From Alcanivorax sp. DP30 (GTDB taxonomy: Bacteria; Pseudomonadota; Gammaproteobacteria; Pseudomonadales; Alcanivoracaceae), in NCBI RefSeq assembly GCF_009882945.1, contig NZ_WTUY01000002.1, positions 560,927 to 624,926 on the forward strand: 64,000 nucleotides of DNA. Direction: 5' to 3'. Below the pieces are notes generated by a model. That model was not told where the DNA came from, ran no database searches, and saw only the letters and a list, made by a program, of their open reading frames with translations. This document shows, one piece after another, positions 19,807 to 29,378 of this stretch (its first letter is position 1; each line of letters opens with the position of its first letter). Made by a program: the position numbers and the translations under genes.

Positions 19807-20652
19807 ATGACCGCCCAGATTCTCGATGGCAAGGCCCTGGCCCAGCAGTTCGAAGAAGAGATGCGCCAGCGCGTTGAGGCACTGAAAGCCAAGGCCAATG
19901 GCCGCACCCCCATTCTGGCAACCATCCTGGTTGGCGCCGACCCTGCCTCTGCCACCTATGTAAAGATGAAGGGCAATGCCTGTCATCGCGTGGGCATGGA
20001 ATCCGAAGCCATCGAGATGCCGGAAAGTACCACCACCGAGCAGCTGCTGACCAAGATCAACGAGCTGAACAATAACCCTGACGTGCATGGCATCCTGCTA
20101 CAGCACCCGGTGCCCGCCCAGATCGATGAGCGCGCCTGCTTCGATGCCATCAGCCTCGAGAAAGATGTGGACGGGGTAACCTGCCTGGGCTTTGGCCGCA
20201 TGAGCATGGGCGAATCCGCCTACGGCTGCGCCACGCCGAAAGGCATCATGCGCCTGCTGGAGCATTATCAGGTTGAGCTGGAAGGCAAACACGCCGTGGT
20301 CGTGGGCCGCAGCGCCATTCTGGGCAAGCCCATGGCCATGATGATGCTGGAAGCCAATGCTACTGTCACCATCTGCCACAGCCGCACGCAGAACCTGGCC
20401 AATCTGGTCAAGCAGGCGGATATCGTGGTGGGCGCCGTGGGCAAACCGGAATTCATCAAGGCGGACTGGATCAAGGATGGCGCCGTAGTCGTGGATGCAG
20501 GCTACCACCCGGAAAAATGCGGCGACATCGAACTGGGCCCACTGGTAGATCGCGTCTCTGCCTACACCCCAGTCCCCGGTGGTGTCGGCCCCATGACCAT
20601 CAACACCCTGATCTTCCAGACCCTTCAGTCCGGCGAAAAGGCGCTGGGTTAA
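19807..20652 (+). CDS. folD: bifunctional methylenetetrahydrofolate dehydrogenase/cyclohydrolase FolD
   Basis: Cytoplasmic one-carbon enzyme interconverting 5,10-methylene- and 10-formyl-tetrahydrofolate with NADP. 281 residues. Start chosen at ATG 19807 ([14 protein letters not shown]) with AGAGAG upstream; 18 further upstream codons are open but not conserved. Motifs: [14 protein letters not shown] with the catalytic Lys, [10 protein letters not shown], the dinucleotide-binding [16 protein letters not shown], and the C-terminal [11 protein letters not shown]. Followed by its own terminator. In Pseudomonas cysS lies between folD and glnS; here it does not. Confidence 0.97.
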   Translation: MTAQILDGKALAQQFEEEMRQRVEALKAKANGRTPILATILVGADPASATYVKMKGNACHRVGMESEAIEMPESTTTEQLLTKINELNNNPDVHGILLQHPVPAQIDERACFDAISLEKDVDGVTCLGFGRMSMGESAYGCATPKGIMRLLEHYQVELEGKHAVVVGRSAILGKPMAMMMLEANATVTICHSRTQNLANLVKQADIVVGAVGKPEFIKADWIKDGAVVVDAGYHPEKCGDIELGPLVDRVSAYTPVPGGVGPMTINTLIFQTLQSGEKALG

Positions 20653-20671
20653 ACCAGGCGACACCACAACA

Positions 20672-20706
20672 AGCCGCACCCGGCAGATACTGGGCGCGGC
20701 TTTTTT
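20672..20706 (+). terminator. terminator of folD (GCCGC...GCGGC hairpin)
   Basis: GCCGCACCC ... GGGCGCGGC stem with one bulge, followed by TTTTTT, 20 bases after the folD stop. The sequence is closely similar to the hairpin at 20828-20860. Confidence 0.8.
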
Positions 20707-20749
20707 ATGGGACTGAACCGCCGCTCCTTACCTCGCGCAGGCTCGAATC

Positions 20750-20763
20750 GCTTGCAGGCAAGC
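20750..20763. repeat. REP-like element
   Basis: Perfect palindrome GCTTGC-AG-GCAAGC, followed by TCCCACAGC. The arrangement resembles Pseudomonas-type REP sequences (GGCAAGC ... CTCCCACA). Confidence 0.5.
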
Positions 20764-20827
20764 TCCCACAGCGGCTCCGCATCAAATCATGACGACAATC
20801 CCGCATCTGTTCATTTTTCTCCATCAA

Positions 20828-20932
20828 CAAAAAGGCCGCACCCAGCATCCGGGCGCGGCCTCATTCCTTCCAGCCAGTCACCGCGCGAAATCGCGCAGCT
20901 ATTAACTTTTCACTGTTAATTATTAATTGCTT
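20828..20932 (-). repeat. composite intergenic element at the end of glnS (hairpin plus AT-rich arm)
   Basis: GC-rich hairpin AGGCCGCACCC ... GGGCGCGGCCT at 20832-20861 that can act as the glnS terminator, then the palindrome GCGCGAAATCGCGC (20883-20896), then an AT-rich word at 20899-20930 that ends two bases from the glnS stop codon. Only one arm is visible; no matching inverted arm on the folD side. Belongs with the copies at 24572, 29232 and 38747. Confidence 0.55.
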
Positions 20933-22615
20933 TTAACTGTCCTTCGGCCAGGACTCGCGCAGACCCACCGTCTGGTTGAACACCAGCCGGCCCTCGGTGC
21001 TGTCCTGATCCACACAGAAATACCCTTCCCGCTCGAACTGGTAACGGGTCTCTGCCAGGACACCACGCAAACCGGGCTCAACCCAACAACCATCAAGTAC
21101 TTTTAGCGACTCGGGGTTGATGTTGTCCTGGAAGCTCTGCCCCTCTTCCGTCTTGCCCGGGTTAGGCACGGTGAAGAGACGATCGTAGAGGCGCACCTCG
21201 CATGGCAAGCCCTTGCTGGCGCTGACCCAGTGAATGACACCGCGCAATTTGCCCTGCCCTTCGTCATTCTCCGGGTTCTTGCCCAGGGTATTGGGATCAT
21301 AGACACAACGAATCTCTACGATCTCGCCACTATCATCCTTCACCACATCGGTGGCGCGCACCACATAGCCATACCGCAAACGCACACGGTCACCCAGCAC
21401 CAGACGCTTGAACTTCTTGTTGGCCTCTTCGCGGAAATCTTCCCGGTCAATGTACACCTCCCGGGTCATGGGAACCTGACGGGTGCCCATGGTCTCGTTC
21501 TGCGGATGCACCGGCGCGGTCAGTGACTCTTCTTTGCCCTCCTCCCAGTTCTCGATGACCAGCTTGAGCGGGTTCATCACGCACATGGCGCGAGGAGCAT
21601 GTTGATTGAGATCGTCACGGATCGCCGCTTCCAGCATGGCCATGTCCACCACGGAATCTGCCCGGCTCACGCCCACAGACTCACAGAAGTGCCGAATCGA
21701 GGCAGGCGTGTAACCGCGGCGACGCAGACCAGAAATCGTAGGCATACGCGGGTCGTCCCAGCCATCGACATGCCCCTCATCTACCAGCTGCTTGAGCTTG
21801 CGCTTGCTGGTGACGGTGTAATTCAGGTTGAGACGGGCGAACTCGTACTGACGGGGCGTCGCGGCCACAGAAGTATTTCCCACCACCCAGTCGTAGAAAG
21901 GACGGTGATCCTCAAATTCGAGGGTACACAGGCTGTGGGTAATGCCTTCGATGGCATCCGACAGGGGGTGGGTGAAATCGTACATGGGGTAGATCACCCA
22001 CTTGTCGCCAGTCTGATGATGGACCTTCTTTCGAATACGATAAAGAATCGGGTCCCGCAGGCTGATGTTGGGGCTCTGCATGTCAATCCTGGCACGCAGC
22101 ACCGCCTCACCCTCGTCCAGATCGCCAGCACGCATCTTCTCGAACAGCGCCAGATTCTCTTCGACGCTGCGATCCCGATACGGGCTGGGTTTGCCTGGCG
22201 TAGTAAAATTGCCCCGGTACTCTGCGATCTGCTCAGGACTCAGGCTGTCAACGTAGGCCAGCTGCTTCTCGATCAGTTCAACCGCCAGCTCATAGAGTCG
22301 GTCAAAGTAATTACTGGCGAAACGGACCTCCCCGGTCCACTCGAAGCCTAGCCACTCCACATCACGCTGGATGGACTGGATGTACTCGTCTTCTTCCTTC
22401 TCTGGGTTGGTGTCATCAAACCGCAGGTGACAAGCCCCCTGATAGCTTTCGGCGATACCGAAATTCAGGCAGATAGACTTGGCGTGCCCAATATGCAGGT
22501 AGCCATTCGGCTCCGGCGGAAAACGGGTGACCACCTGACCGTCATTTTTACCCTCTGAGAGGTCGCGATCGATGATCTGTCTGATAAAATTGCTGGGCGC
22601 TTTGGTTTCGCTCAT
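20933..22615 (-). CDS. glnS: glutaminyl-tRNA synthetase
   Basis: Class I aminoacyl-tRNA synthetase charging tRNA-Gln. 560 residues. HIGH motif in [15 protein letters not shown] (near residue 40), KMSKS-equivalent VTSKRKL (near residue 270), and the GlnRS beta-barrel anticodon-binding domains at the C-terminus. Direct glutaminylation means the GatCAB route is not needed for tRNA-Gln. ATG start, promoter 37 bases upstream. Divergent from ppiB. Confidence 0.97.
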   Translation of the reverse strand: MSETKAPSNFIRQIIDRDLSEGKNDGQVVTRFPPEPNGYLHIGHAKSICLNFGIAESYQGACHLRFDDTNPEKEEDEYIQSIQRDVEWLGFEWTGEVRFASNYFDRLYELAVELIEKQLAYVDSLSPEQIAEYRGNFTTPGKPSPYRDRSVEENLALFEKMRAGDLDEGEAVLRARIDMQSPNISLRDPILYRIRKKVHHQTGDKWVIYPMYDFTHPLSDAIEGITHSLCTLEFEDHRPFYDWVVGNTSVAATPRQYEFARLNLNYTVTSKRKLKQLVDEGHVDGWDDPRMPTISGLRRRGYTPASIRHFCESVGVSRADSVVDMAMLEAAIRDDLNQHAPRAMCVMNPLKLVIENWEEGKEESLTAPVHPQNETMGTRQVPMTREVYIDREDFREEANKKFKRLVLGDRVRLRYGYVVRATDVVKDDSGEIVEIRCVYDPNTLGKNPENDEGQGKLRGVIHWVSASKGLPCEVRLYDRLFTVPNPGKTEEGQSFQDNINPESLKVLDGCWVEPGLRGVLAETRYQFEREGYFCVDQDSTEGRLVFNQTVGLRESWPKDS

Positions 22616-22651
22616 TGCCTTCGCCGGATACAGTGAAAATAAAGGTGCGCT

Positions 22652-22679
22652 AGTGTACAGTGCAGCCCCCTTCAGTCAA
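22652..22679 (-). promoter_or_regulatory. promoter of glnS
   Basis: Minus strand: TTGACT, 16-base spacer, TACACT, in the 132-base divergent gap between glnS and ppiB. Confidence 0.5.
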
Positions 22680-22747
22680 AGACTCCGGGCCTGCACATCG
22701 GCAATTTCCGCCATGGCTTACAAGCCCGACCCTGTGGAGAAAACCCA

Positions 22748-23245
22748 ATGAAAGTGGTGCTGAATACAACCTACGGCAAAATCACCCTGCAACTGGACGC
22801 AGAAAAAGCCCCGATTACTACCGAAAACTTTGTGCAATACGTCAAGGATGGCCATTTTGACGGCACCATCTTCCACCGCGTGATCAGCAACTTCATGATC
22901 CAGGGCGGCGGCTTCACCGAAGACATGCAGCAGAAGCCCACCCGTGACACTATCCAGAATGAAGCTGGCAATGGCCTGTCCAACAAGGTTGGCACCATCG
23001 CCATGGCCCGCACCCCGGACCCCCACTCCGCCTCTGCCCAGTTTTTCATCAATGTGGCCGATAACCACTTCCTGGACAAGGAACGCAGCCAGGACGGCTG
23101 GGGCTATGCAGTATTCGGTGAGGTCTGCGACGGCATGGATGTGGTCGAGAAGATCCGCGGCGTAGCCACCGGCAACTCCGGTTTTCATCAGGACGTACCG
23201 CTTGAGCCGGTACTGATCGAATCTGCCGAGCTGATCGGGGAGTAA
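22748..23245 (+). CDS. ppiB: cytoplasmic cyclophilin-type peptidyl-prolyl isomerase
   Basis: Speeds cis-trans isomerisation of proline bonds. 165 residues, the PpiB length, no signal peptide. Cyclophilin core: [15 protein letters not shown] with the catalytic Arg, [12 protein letters not shown], and the GYAVFGEV segment. ATG preceded by GGAG. Followed at 5 bases by a second cyclophilin gene that carries a signal peptide, so the two form an operon with lpxH. Confidence 0.95.
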   Translation: MKVVLNTTYGKITLQLDAEKAPITTENFVQYVKDGHFDGTIFHRVISNFMIQGGGFTEDMQQKPTRDTIQNEAGNGLSNKVGTIAMARTPDPHSASAQFFINVADNHFLDKERSQDGWGYAVFGEVCDGMDVVEKIRGVATGNSGFHQDVPLEPVLIESAELIGE

Positions 23246-23250
23246 GCCTC

Positions 23251-23838
23251 ATGCGCCTTGTTGTTGCCCTGATTGCCCTGCTCCCCGGCCTGCTGCTGGC
23301 GAACCCCGTGGTTCGCCTGGAAACCTCCGCCGGCCCCGTTACTGTGGAGCTCTTCGAAGACAAAGCCCCAAAAACTGTCGCCAACTTCCTCAAGTATGTG
23401 GACAGCGGCTTTTACGACGGCACCCAGTTTCATCGTGTGATCAAGGGTTTCATGATCCAGGGTGGCGGTTTCGACAAGGATGGGCAACGCAAGGCCACCC
23501 AGGCGCCGATCCAGAATGAAGCGGATAACGGTCTCAGCAACAGTCGCGGCACCCTGGCCATGGCGCGCACTGGCAACCCGCATTCCGCCACGGCCCAGTT
23601 CTTCATTAACCTGGTGAATAACCGCAATCTGGATTTCAGCGGCAAGAACCAGCGCGGCTGGGGTTATGCGGTGTTTGGCAAAGTTACCGACGGCATGAAT
23701 GTGGTCGACAACATTGCCCGTGAACGCACCACCACCCAGCGCCTCAGCGGCATGATGGCCCGTGATGTGCCGGAAACCCCGATTCTGATCCTCAAGGCCT
23801 ATCGCCTTGGCAAAGACGACGAGCAGAAAGGCCAGTAA
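23251..23838 (+). CDS. periplasmic cyclophilin-type peptidyl-prolyl isomerase (PpiA-like)
   Basis: 195 residues. Residues 1-17 ([15 protein letters not shown]) form a signal peptide, so the enzyme is expected in the periplasm, unlike the adjacent cytoplasmic copy. Core motifs [27 protein letters not shown] and GYAVFGKV show an intact active site. The close resemblance of the two neighbouring proteins suggests tandem duplication followed by gain or loss of the signal. 5 bases from lpxH. Confidence 0.92.
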   Translation: MRLVVALIALLPGLLLANPVVRLETSAGPVTVELFEDKAPKTVANFLKYVDSGFYDGTQFHRVIKGFMIQGGGFDKDGQRKATQAPIQNEADNGLSNSRGTLAMARTGNPHSATAQFFINLVNNRNLDFSGKNQRGWGYAVFGKVTDGMNVVDNIARERTTTQRLSGMMARDVPETPILILKAYRLGKDDEQKGQ

Positions 23839-23843
23839 TCCTC

Positions 23844-24575
23844 ATGGCCTATACCCTGTTCATTTCTGATCTGCATCTGGATCCGCAACGCCCGGAGCAT
23901 CTCGATGCCCTCAAGGCCTTGCTGGAGAAACACGCTGGCAAGGTCGATGCCCTCTATGTGCTGGGAGACTTGTTCGAAGCCTGGATTGGCGACGACGACG
24001 ACACCCCGTTCAATCAGAGTGCCATCGCCGCCTTCCGGCAGTTCTCCGACAGTGGCAGCAAACTGTACTTTATGCACGGCAACCGCGACTTCCTGCTCGG
24101 CCAGGATTTCGCAGAGGCCTGCGGCGGCAGTCTGCTGGACGAAGGCACCGTGGTGGATCTCTATGGCACCGGCGCACAGCTGATGCATGGCGACAGCCTG
24201 TGCACCCTGGACACCGAGTATCAGCAGTTTCGCACCCTGTCCCGCAGCCCGCAGTGGCAACAGGGCATGCTCTCGCAGCCACTGGAACAGCGCCGCATGA
24301 TTGCCCAGGGGATGCGCATGCAGAGCCAGGGCAAGAACGCCAACAAGGCGGAAAACATCATGGATGTGACCCCGGAAGAAGTGGCCAGATCCATGGAAGC
24401 CGCCGGTGTTCATCACTTGATCCACGGCCACACCCACCGCCCCGATGTCCATGACGTTGCCCTGGCTAACGGTTCCGGCAAACGCTGGGTACTCGGCGAT
24501 TGGGGAAAGCTGGGTTGGCAGATTGTGGCGGACAGTGAGCGCGGGTTGCGGCTGGAGAGCTTTGAGATTAATTGA
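23844..24575 (+). CDS. lpxH: UDP-2,3-diacylglucosamine pyrophosphatase LpxH
   Basis: Fourth step of lipid A synthesis, giving 2,3-diacylglucosamine 1-phosphate (lipid X). 243 residues. Calcineurin-like metallophosphoesterase with all metal-binding motifs: SDLHLD, GDLFEAWIGDD, HGNRDFLLG, HGDSL and HGHTHRP. It is a peripheral inner-membrane enzyme. The stop codon lies inside the left arm of the repeat element that follows. Confidence 0.96.
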   Translation: MAYTLFISDLHLDPQRPEHLDALKALLEKHAGKVDALYVLGDLFEAWIGDDDDTPFNQSAIAAFRQFSDSGSKLYFMHGNRDFLLGQDFAEACGGSLLDEGTVVDLYGTGAQLMHGDSLCTLDTEYQQFRTLSRSPQWQQGMLSQPLEQRRMIAQGMRMQSQGKNANKAENIMDVTPEEVARSMEAAGVHHLIHGHTHRPDVHDVALANGSGKRWVLGDWGKLGWQIVADSERGLRLESFEIN

Positions 24576-24729
24576 TAATTGAGAATGGATAATTGATAGC
24601 TGGCGCAAGCAGGTTTCAGGGTTTCCCAAACGCAATAGGCCGCGCCCAGACTTTGGGCGCGGCCTCTTTGCTTTCAAATACCGGAACAGCGCATCCGCGC
24701 CGTTATCAACTATCCATTCTCAATGATCC
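24572..24729. repeat. MITE-like intergenic element between lpxH and miaE
   Basis: About 158 bases. Terminal inverted arms of about 26 bases share the perfect core ATTGAGAATGGATA and the flanking TTGATA (left 24572-24598, right 24704-24729). A central GC-rich hairpin lies at 24637-24669. The left arm contains the lpxH stop and the right arm contains the last codons of miaE. No open frame or transposase. Confidence 0.75.
24637..24669. terminator. GC-rich hairpin between convergent lpxH and miaE
   Basis: GGCCGCGCCCA ... TGGGCGCGGCC, 11-base perfect stem with loop GACTT, followed by TCTTTG. It probably ends both transcripts and forms the centre of the repeat element. Confidence 0.7.
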
Positions 24730-25347
24730 ATTGCCTTTCGGGACGCCGGAATGAAACCGGAACTCGGAATCCGGCGTTTCGATCAATTCCTGCTCCGCCT
24801 CCTTGAAGAACGCTACCCGGTCATCAATCGGCTCACCGGCGTATTGTTCGGCCAGCCGCAGATAGTCCTCGTAATGGCGGGATTCGCTTTTCAGGAGGTA
24901 GCAGTAGTAGCGACCCAGCTCTTCGTCCACATGGGGCGCCAGGGCGGCGAAGCGTTCACAGCTGCGGGCCTCTATCAGCGCCCCCACAATCAGGGTATCC
25001 ACCAGACGCCCCGGTTCAGCGGTGCGCACATGCTTTCTCAGCCCCTGGGCATAACGGGCAGGTGACAGGTGATCATAGGTGACGCCGCGCTCGCGCATGA
25101 TCTGGATCACCTGCTCGAAATGCAGTAACTCTTCACGGGCCAGCTGGCTCAGGGCATCCAGCAGATCCGGGCGATCCACATACCGGAACATCAGGTTCAG
25201 CGCCGTGCTGGCCGCCTTCTTCTCGCAATGGGCATGGTCGATCAGCAGGATATCCGGGTGCTGCAGGGCCCAGTCAATCCAGGCTTGCGGAGTCGGACAG
25301 GGCAGAAATTGCTGAATGTGGGAGATATCGTGCATGAGAGACCGCAT
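24706..25347 (-). CDS. miaE: tRNA-(ms2io6A)-hydroxylase MiaE
   Basis: Non-haem diiron enzyme that hydroxylates the isopentenyl group of ms2i6A37 in tRNA. 213 residues. The ferritin-like fold carries four-helix metal ligands: HCEKKAAS, EELLHFEQV, EARSCERF and ESRHYEDY. The start could be ATG 25347 or the ATG four codons later; neither has a strong ribosome site. The last seven residues (GSLRMDS) are encoded by the arm of the neighbouring repeat element, so the original C-terminus has probably been replaced. Confidence 0.93.
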   Translation of the reverse strand: MRSLMHDISHIQQFLPCPTPQAWIDWALQHPDILLIDHAHCEKKAASTALNLMFRYVDRPDLLDALSQLAREELLHFEQVIQIMRERGVTYDHLSPARYAQGLRKHVRTAEPGRLVDTLIVGALIEARSCERFAALAPHVDEELGRYYCYLLKSESRHYEDYLRLAEQYAGEPIDDRVAFFKEAEQELIETPDSEFRFHSGVPKGNGSLRMDS

Positions 25348-25427
25348 AGGCTAAGAAACGCGGGCATTATAGCCATGCCCGCCCTCCCCGACACCTCATC
25401 TCCGATCTTTTCGGTTTTCTGCATCCC

Positions 25428-25448
25428 GCGTCTGGCGTCTGGCGTCTG
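25428..25448. repeat. three tandem copies of GCGTCTG
   Basis: Exact 7-base unit repeated three times in the promoter region of the acyltransferase gene. Confidence 0.8.
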
Positions 25449-25454
25449 TCCCCT

Positions 25455-25460
25455 TATACT
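25455..25460 (+). promoter_or_regulatory. possible -10 element immediately before the acyltransferase gene
   Basis: TATACT ends 8 bases before ATG 25469. If used, the mRNA would be essentially leaderless at that ATG, or the true start is the GTG at 25520, which has AAGGGG nine bases upstream. Confidence 0.35.
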
Positions 25461-25468
25461 CTCCCGCC

Positions 25469-26377
25469 ATGGGCAGAAAAACCAATCCTCGCATTCAGAC
25501 ATTCAAGGGGCACGCAGCAGTGTTGATGCTGCGGCTTATCGGCTGCCTGCCGTTTAGCCTCAATCGCTGGCTGGCCACTCTTATCGGGCATCTGGTTGCC
25601 ACACTGCCCTCAGAAGCCCGTCGCATCTCGATGATCAATCTCGCGCTTTGTTATCCGCAACTGTCGGCAAACGAGCAGCGCAGACTGGCGCGCCAGTCGC
25701 TGGTGGAAAGCATCAAGAATACCTTCGAGATCGCCCTGTTCTGGTCTCGCCCAACCAGCGGCATGAAGCGCATTAACAGTGTGGATGGCGGTGATGCATT
25801 GCAGGCTGCAGTGGATGCCGGCCAACCGGTGATGATTCTTGCCCCTCACCTTGGCTGCTGGGAAGTGCTCAACTTCTGGCTGGCCGATCACTACGACCTG
25901 CATGTCATGTTTGCCCCTTCCGGTCTGCCGCAGGTAGATGAACTGGTTCGTGCCGGGCGTGAACATTTCGGTTCCACCATGTATCCAACCACCGCCAGAG
26001 GGGTAGCGGGCCTGGTCCGCGCCATGCGCAAAGGCGCCATGACCGCCATTCTTCCGGATCAGGTGCCCGACCGCCGAAGTGGTCGTCATGCCGACTTTTA
26101 TGGCCACCCCGCCTACACCGGTACCCTGGCTTGCAAACTGATCCAGCAAACGGGAGCCCGCCCTTTTATGGCTTGGGCAAACCGTTTACCCGGCACACAG
26201 GGGTTTGAGCTGCGCTTTCGTCCAGCCGATGAGAACATCGCAGACCCCGACCTGGACACCTCCCTGCTCGCCTTGAACCGGTCTATCGCCGCCCTGATTG
26301 ATGAGGGGCCCGAGCAGTATCTGTGGAGCTACAAGCGATTTCGACGCCCGCCGGCAGGCCAGAGAGCCCCCTACTAA
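25469..26377 (+). CDS. LpxL/HtrB-family lipid A (lauroyl/myristoyl) acyltransferase
   Basis: Late acyltransferase of the LpxL/LpxM family, placing a secondary acyl chain on lipid A at the inner face of the cytoplasmic membrane. 302 residues from ATG 25469, or 285 from GTG 25520, which has the better ribosome site. Hydrophobic N-terminal anchor (LMLRLIGCLPF). Catalytic HX4E-type motif as HLGCWE near residue 128, then the PDQVPDRRSG and FYGHPAYTGT substrate-pocket segments. Monocistronic and divergent from miaE. Assignment to LpxL, LpxM or LpxP cannot be made from sequence reading alone. Confidence 0.88.
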   Translation: MGRKTNPRIQTFKGHAAVLMLRLIGCLPFSLNRWLATLIGHLVATLPSEARRISMINLALCYPQLSANEQRRLARQSLVESIKNTFEIALFWSRPTSGMKRINSVDGGDALQAAVDAGQPVMILAPHLGCWEVLNFWLADHYDLHVMFAPSGLPQVDELVRAGREHFGSTMYPTTARGVAGLVRAMRKGAMTAILPDQVPDRRSGRHADFYGHPAYTGTLACKLIQQTGARPFMAWANRLPGTQGFELRFRPADENIADPDLDTSLLALNRSIAALIDEGPEQYLWSYKRFRRPPAGQRAPY

Positions 26378-26444
26378 AATACGCAAAGTCGCTCTGAGTG
26401 ATCATGAGTATTCACAGGGTGAATGGTCAGGACAGCCGTTTCGC

Positions 26445-26473
26445 TTAACAGTTGATACCAAATCCGCTATACT
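26445..26473 (+). promoter_or_regulatory. promoter of acnB
   Basis: TTAACA, 17-base spacer, TATACT, followed by the GC-rich CCGCGCGC. Leader of about 78 bases before the GTG start. Confidence 0.65.
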
Positions 26474-26557
26474 CCGCGCGCAATTCCAACCCCCAGTTAC
26501 ACCCTAAAAGACTGATTTCCAAAAGAATTCAGCCAAATTGAGCAAGAGGGAAACGCT

Positions 26558-29158
26558 GTGCTAGAAGCCTATCGCAAACATGTAGAAGAGCGCGCCGCTG
26601 AAGGCGTGCCTGCCAAGCCGTTGAATGAGCAACAGGTCGCCGACCTGATTGAACTGCTCAAGAACCCGCCGGCTGGCGAAGAAGAATTCATTCAGGATCT
26701 GTTCGTTAACCGCGTTCCACCGGGCGTGGATCAGGCCGCTTATGTGAAAGCCGCCTTCCTGAGCGCGATTGTGAAAGGCGAAGCCAGTTCCCCTCTGATC
26801 GACAAGAAGCGCGCTGTTCAACTGCTGGGCACCATGCAGGGCGGCTACAACGTAGCACCCATGATCGAAGCCCTGGACGATGCCGAGCTGGCGGAAGTGG
26901 CTGCCGAAGAACTGAAGCACACTCTGCTGGTATTCGATGCCTTCCACGACGTGGAAGATAAAATGAAGGCCGGTAACGCCAAGGCCAAGGAAGTGATCGA
27001 ATCCTGGGCTGAAGGTGAGTGGTTCACCAAGCGTGCCGACCTGGCAGAAAAAATGTCTCTGACCGTGTTCAAGGTAACCGGCGAGACCAACACCGATGAC
27101 TTGTCCCCCGCCCAGGACGCCTGGAGCCGCCCGGACATTCCGGTACACGCCAACGCCATGCTGAAGAATGCCCGCGAAGGTATCTTCCCCGAGAAAGACG
27201 GCGAAATCGGCCCGCTGAAGCAGATGGAAGAACTGAAGGCCAAGGGTCTCCCCGTTGCCTACGTGGGTGACGTTGTGGGTACCGGTTCTTCCCGTAAATC
27301 TGCCACCAACTCCGTTCTGTGGCACTTCGGTGACGACATTCCGTTCGTACCGAACAAGCGTGCTGGCGGCGTATGTATCGGCGGCAAGATCGCTCCCATC
27401 TTCTTCAACACCATGGAAGATTCCGGCGCCCTGCCCTTCGAGTGCGACGTTTCCAAGATGGAAACCGGTGACCAGATCGACATTTTCCCCTTCGAAGGCA
27501 AGGTAGAGAAAAACGGCGAAGTCATTGCCGAGTTCGAACTGCGCTCCCAGGTACTGCTGGACGAAGTCCGTGCTGGCGGCCGCATCAACCTGATCATCGG
27601 TCGCGGCCTGACCACCAAGGCCCGTGAAGCCCTGGGTCTGGCACCGTCTGATCTGTTCCGCAAGCCTGAGCAGCCGGGTGACTCCAACAAGGGCTACACC
27701 CTGGCCCAGAAGATGGTCGGCAAGGCCTGTGGCATGGAAGGCGTTCGCCCTGGCATGTACTGCGAGCCGAAGATGACTACCGTTGGCTCCCAGGACACCA
27801 CCGGTCCGATGACCCGTGACGAACTGAAAGACCTGGCCTGTCTGGGCTTCCAGGCTGACCTGGTCATGCAGTCGTTCTGTCACACCGCCGCTTACCCCAA
27901 GCCGGTAGACGTGGAAACCCAGCACACCCTGCCTGATTTCATCATGAACCGTGGCGGTGTTTCCCTGCGCCCTGGCGACGGCATCATCCACTCCTGGCTG
28001 AACCGCATGCTGCTGCCTGACACCGTCGGTACCGGTGGTGACTCCCACACCCGTTTCCCCATGGGCATCTCCTTCCCGGCCGGTTCCGGTCTGGTTGCAT
28101 TTGCTGCTGCCACCGGTGTGATGCCGCTGGACATGCCGGAATCCGTACTGGTTCGCTTCAAAGGCAAGCGCCAGCCAGGCATCACCCTGCGTGACCTGGT
28201 ACACGCGATTCCGCTGCAGGCGATCAAGGACGGCCACCTGACTGTTGCCAAAGCTGGCAAGGTTAACGTGTTCTCCGGTCGCGTACTGGAAATCGAGGGT
28301 CTGGACGATCTGACTGTTGAGCAGGCATTCGAACTGTCTGATGCCTCCGCCGAGCGTTCTGCTGCCGGCTGTACCATCACCCTGTCCGAAGACAGCGTGA
28401 CCGAGTACCTGAAGTCCAACATCACCATGCTCAAGTGGATGATTGCCAACGGTTACGGCGATGCCCGTACCATCGAGCGTCGTATCCAGGGCATGGAAGA
28501 GTGGCTGGCAAACCCGAGCCTGATGCGCGCCGACGCCGATGCCGAGTACCACACCGTCATCGAAATCGACATGGACCAGATCAAAGAGCCGGTACTGTGC
28601 TGCCCGAACGACCCGGACGACGCCAAGACTCTGTCCGACGTGGCTGGCGCCAAGATCGACGAAGTGTTCATCGGTTCCTGCATGACCAACATCGGTCACT
28701 TCCGTGCAGCCGGTAAACTGCTGCAGAAAGTGGAAAGCGGCACCATGCCGACCCGTCTGTGGATCGCACCGCCGACCAAGATGGATCAGCACCAGCTGAC
28801 CGAAGAAGGCTACTACAACATCTTCGGCAGCGCCGGTGCGCGCACCGAGATGCCAGGCTGCTCCCTGTGCATGGGTAACCAGGCTCGCATCGCGCCGAAG
28901 TCCACTGCGGTATCCACCTCCACCCGTAACTTCCCGAACCGTCTGGGTCAGGGTGCGGATGTGTACCTGGCATCGGCTGAGCTGGCGTCTGTGGCGTCCA
29001 TCCTCGGCAAGCTGCCGTCCGCAGAAGAGTACATGGAATACGCGAACACGATTGACTCCATGTCCTCCGAGATCTACCGCTACCTGAACTTCGACCAAAT
29101 GGCCGAATATCAGGACGTGGCAGACACTGTGAAGATCCCGGTTGCCCAGTCCGTCTAA
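26558..29158 (+). CDS. acnB: aconitate hydratase B
   Basis: Citrate-isocitrate isomerase of the TCA and glyoxylate cycles; also acts on 2-methylaconitate in many bacteria. 866 residues, the AcnB length, with N-terminal HEAT-like domain, swivel domain ([13 protein letters not shown]) and catalytic domains 1-3. The three Fe-S ligands are Cys708 (FIGSCMTN), Cys768 and Cys771 (PGCSLCMGN). GTG start with AGAGGG upstream. Monocistronic with its own promoter and a strong terminator. Important for growth on acetyl-CoA-yielding substrates such as alkanes, an inference from the likely host. Confidence 0.97.
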   Translation: MLEAYRKHVEERAAEGVPAKPLNEQQVADLIELLKNPPAGEEEFIQDLFVNRVPPGVDQAAYVKAAFLSAIVKGEASSPLIDKKRAVQLLGTMQGGYNVAPMIEALDDAELAEVAAEELKHTLLVFDAFHDVEDKMKAGNAKAKEVIESWAEGEWFTKRADLAEKMSLTVFKVTGETNTDDLSPAQDAWSRPDIPVHANAMLKNAREGIFPEKDGEIGPLKQMEELKAKGLPVAYVGDVVGTGSSRKSATNSVLWHFGDDIPFVPNKRAGGVCIGGKIAPIFFNTMEDSGALPFECDVSKMETGDQIDIFPFEGKVEKNGEVIAEFELRSQVLLDEVRAGGRINLIIGRGLTTKAREALGLAPSDLFRKPEQPGDSNKGYTLAQKMVGKACGMEGVRPGMYCEPKMTTVGSQDTTGPMTRDELKDLACLGFQADLVMQSFCHTAAYPKPVDVETQHTLPDFIMNRGGVSLRPGDGIIHSWLNRMLLPDTVGTGGDSHTRFPMGISFPAGSGLVAFAAATGVMPLDMPESVLVRFKGKRQPGITLRDLVHAIPLQAIKDGHLTVAKAGKVNVFSGRVLEIEGLDDLTVEQAFELSDASAERSAAGCTITLSEDSVTEYLKSNITMLKWMIANGYGDARTIERRIQGMEEWLANPSLMRADADAEYHTVIEIDMDQIKEPVLCCPNDPDDAKTLSDVAGAKIDEVFIGSCMTNIGHFRAAGKLLQKVESGTMPTRLWIAPPTKMDQHQLTEEGYYNIFGSAGARTEMPGCSLCMGNQARIAPKSTAVSTSTRNFPNRLGQGADVYLASAELASVASILGKLPSAEEYMEYANTIDSMSSEIYRYLNFDQMAEYQDVADTVKIPVAQSV

Positions 29159-29180
29159 GACGCGGCAATCGCTTCACCAT

Positions 29181-29210
29181 AAAAAAGCCCGGCTTATGCC
29201 GGGCTTTTTT
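29181..29210 (+). terminator. terminator of acnB
   Basis: AAAAAAGCCCGGC-TTAT-GCCGGGCTTTTTT, a perfect stem, 22 bases after the acnB stop; could work in both directions. Confidence 0.95.
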
Positions 29211-29231
29211 GTGGGTACTACGAGCTGAAAT

Positions 29232-29365
29232 TTCAAAGTTTAATGTTGGAAAGCGCGAACTATTGGTAGTCCTAGCCTGAAAAGTAATAGCCGCGCCATG
29301 ACTTTCAGCGCGGGCAAACTCGTTAAACGATTAGCTGCACGCCCTCTTCGCGTTTGAACTTTGAA
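29232..29365. repeat. composite intergenic element between acnB and the thioesterase gene
   Basis: Inverted arms TTCAAAGTTTAA (29232-29243) and TTTGAACTTTGAA (29353-29365) flank a degenerate GC-rich hairpin at about 29289-29315 (GCCGCGCC-ATGACTTT-CAGCGCGGGC). Same plan as the element at 24572, with the same ACTTT-containing centre but different arm sequence. The right arm lies 13 bases from the thioesterase stop. Confidence 0.55.
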
Positions 29366-29378
29366 CTCGCTTGACCAC

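Noticed and set aside
24572-24729. insertion sequence or CRISPR between lpxH and miaE
   Set aside because: Only about 158 bases with two inverted arms, no transposase frame and no regularly spaced direct repeats.
26561-29098. 845-codon open frame antisense to acnB
   Set aside because: Exactly mirrors the GC-biased acnB gene, has no family similarity, ribosome site or domain; acnB on the plus strand is unmistakable.
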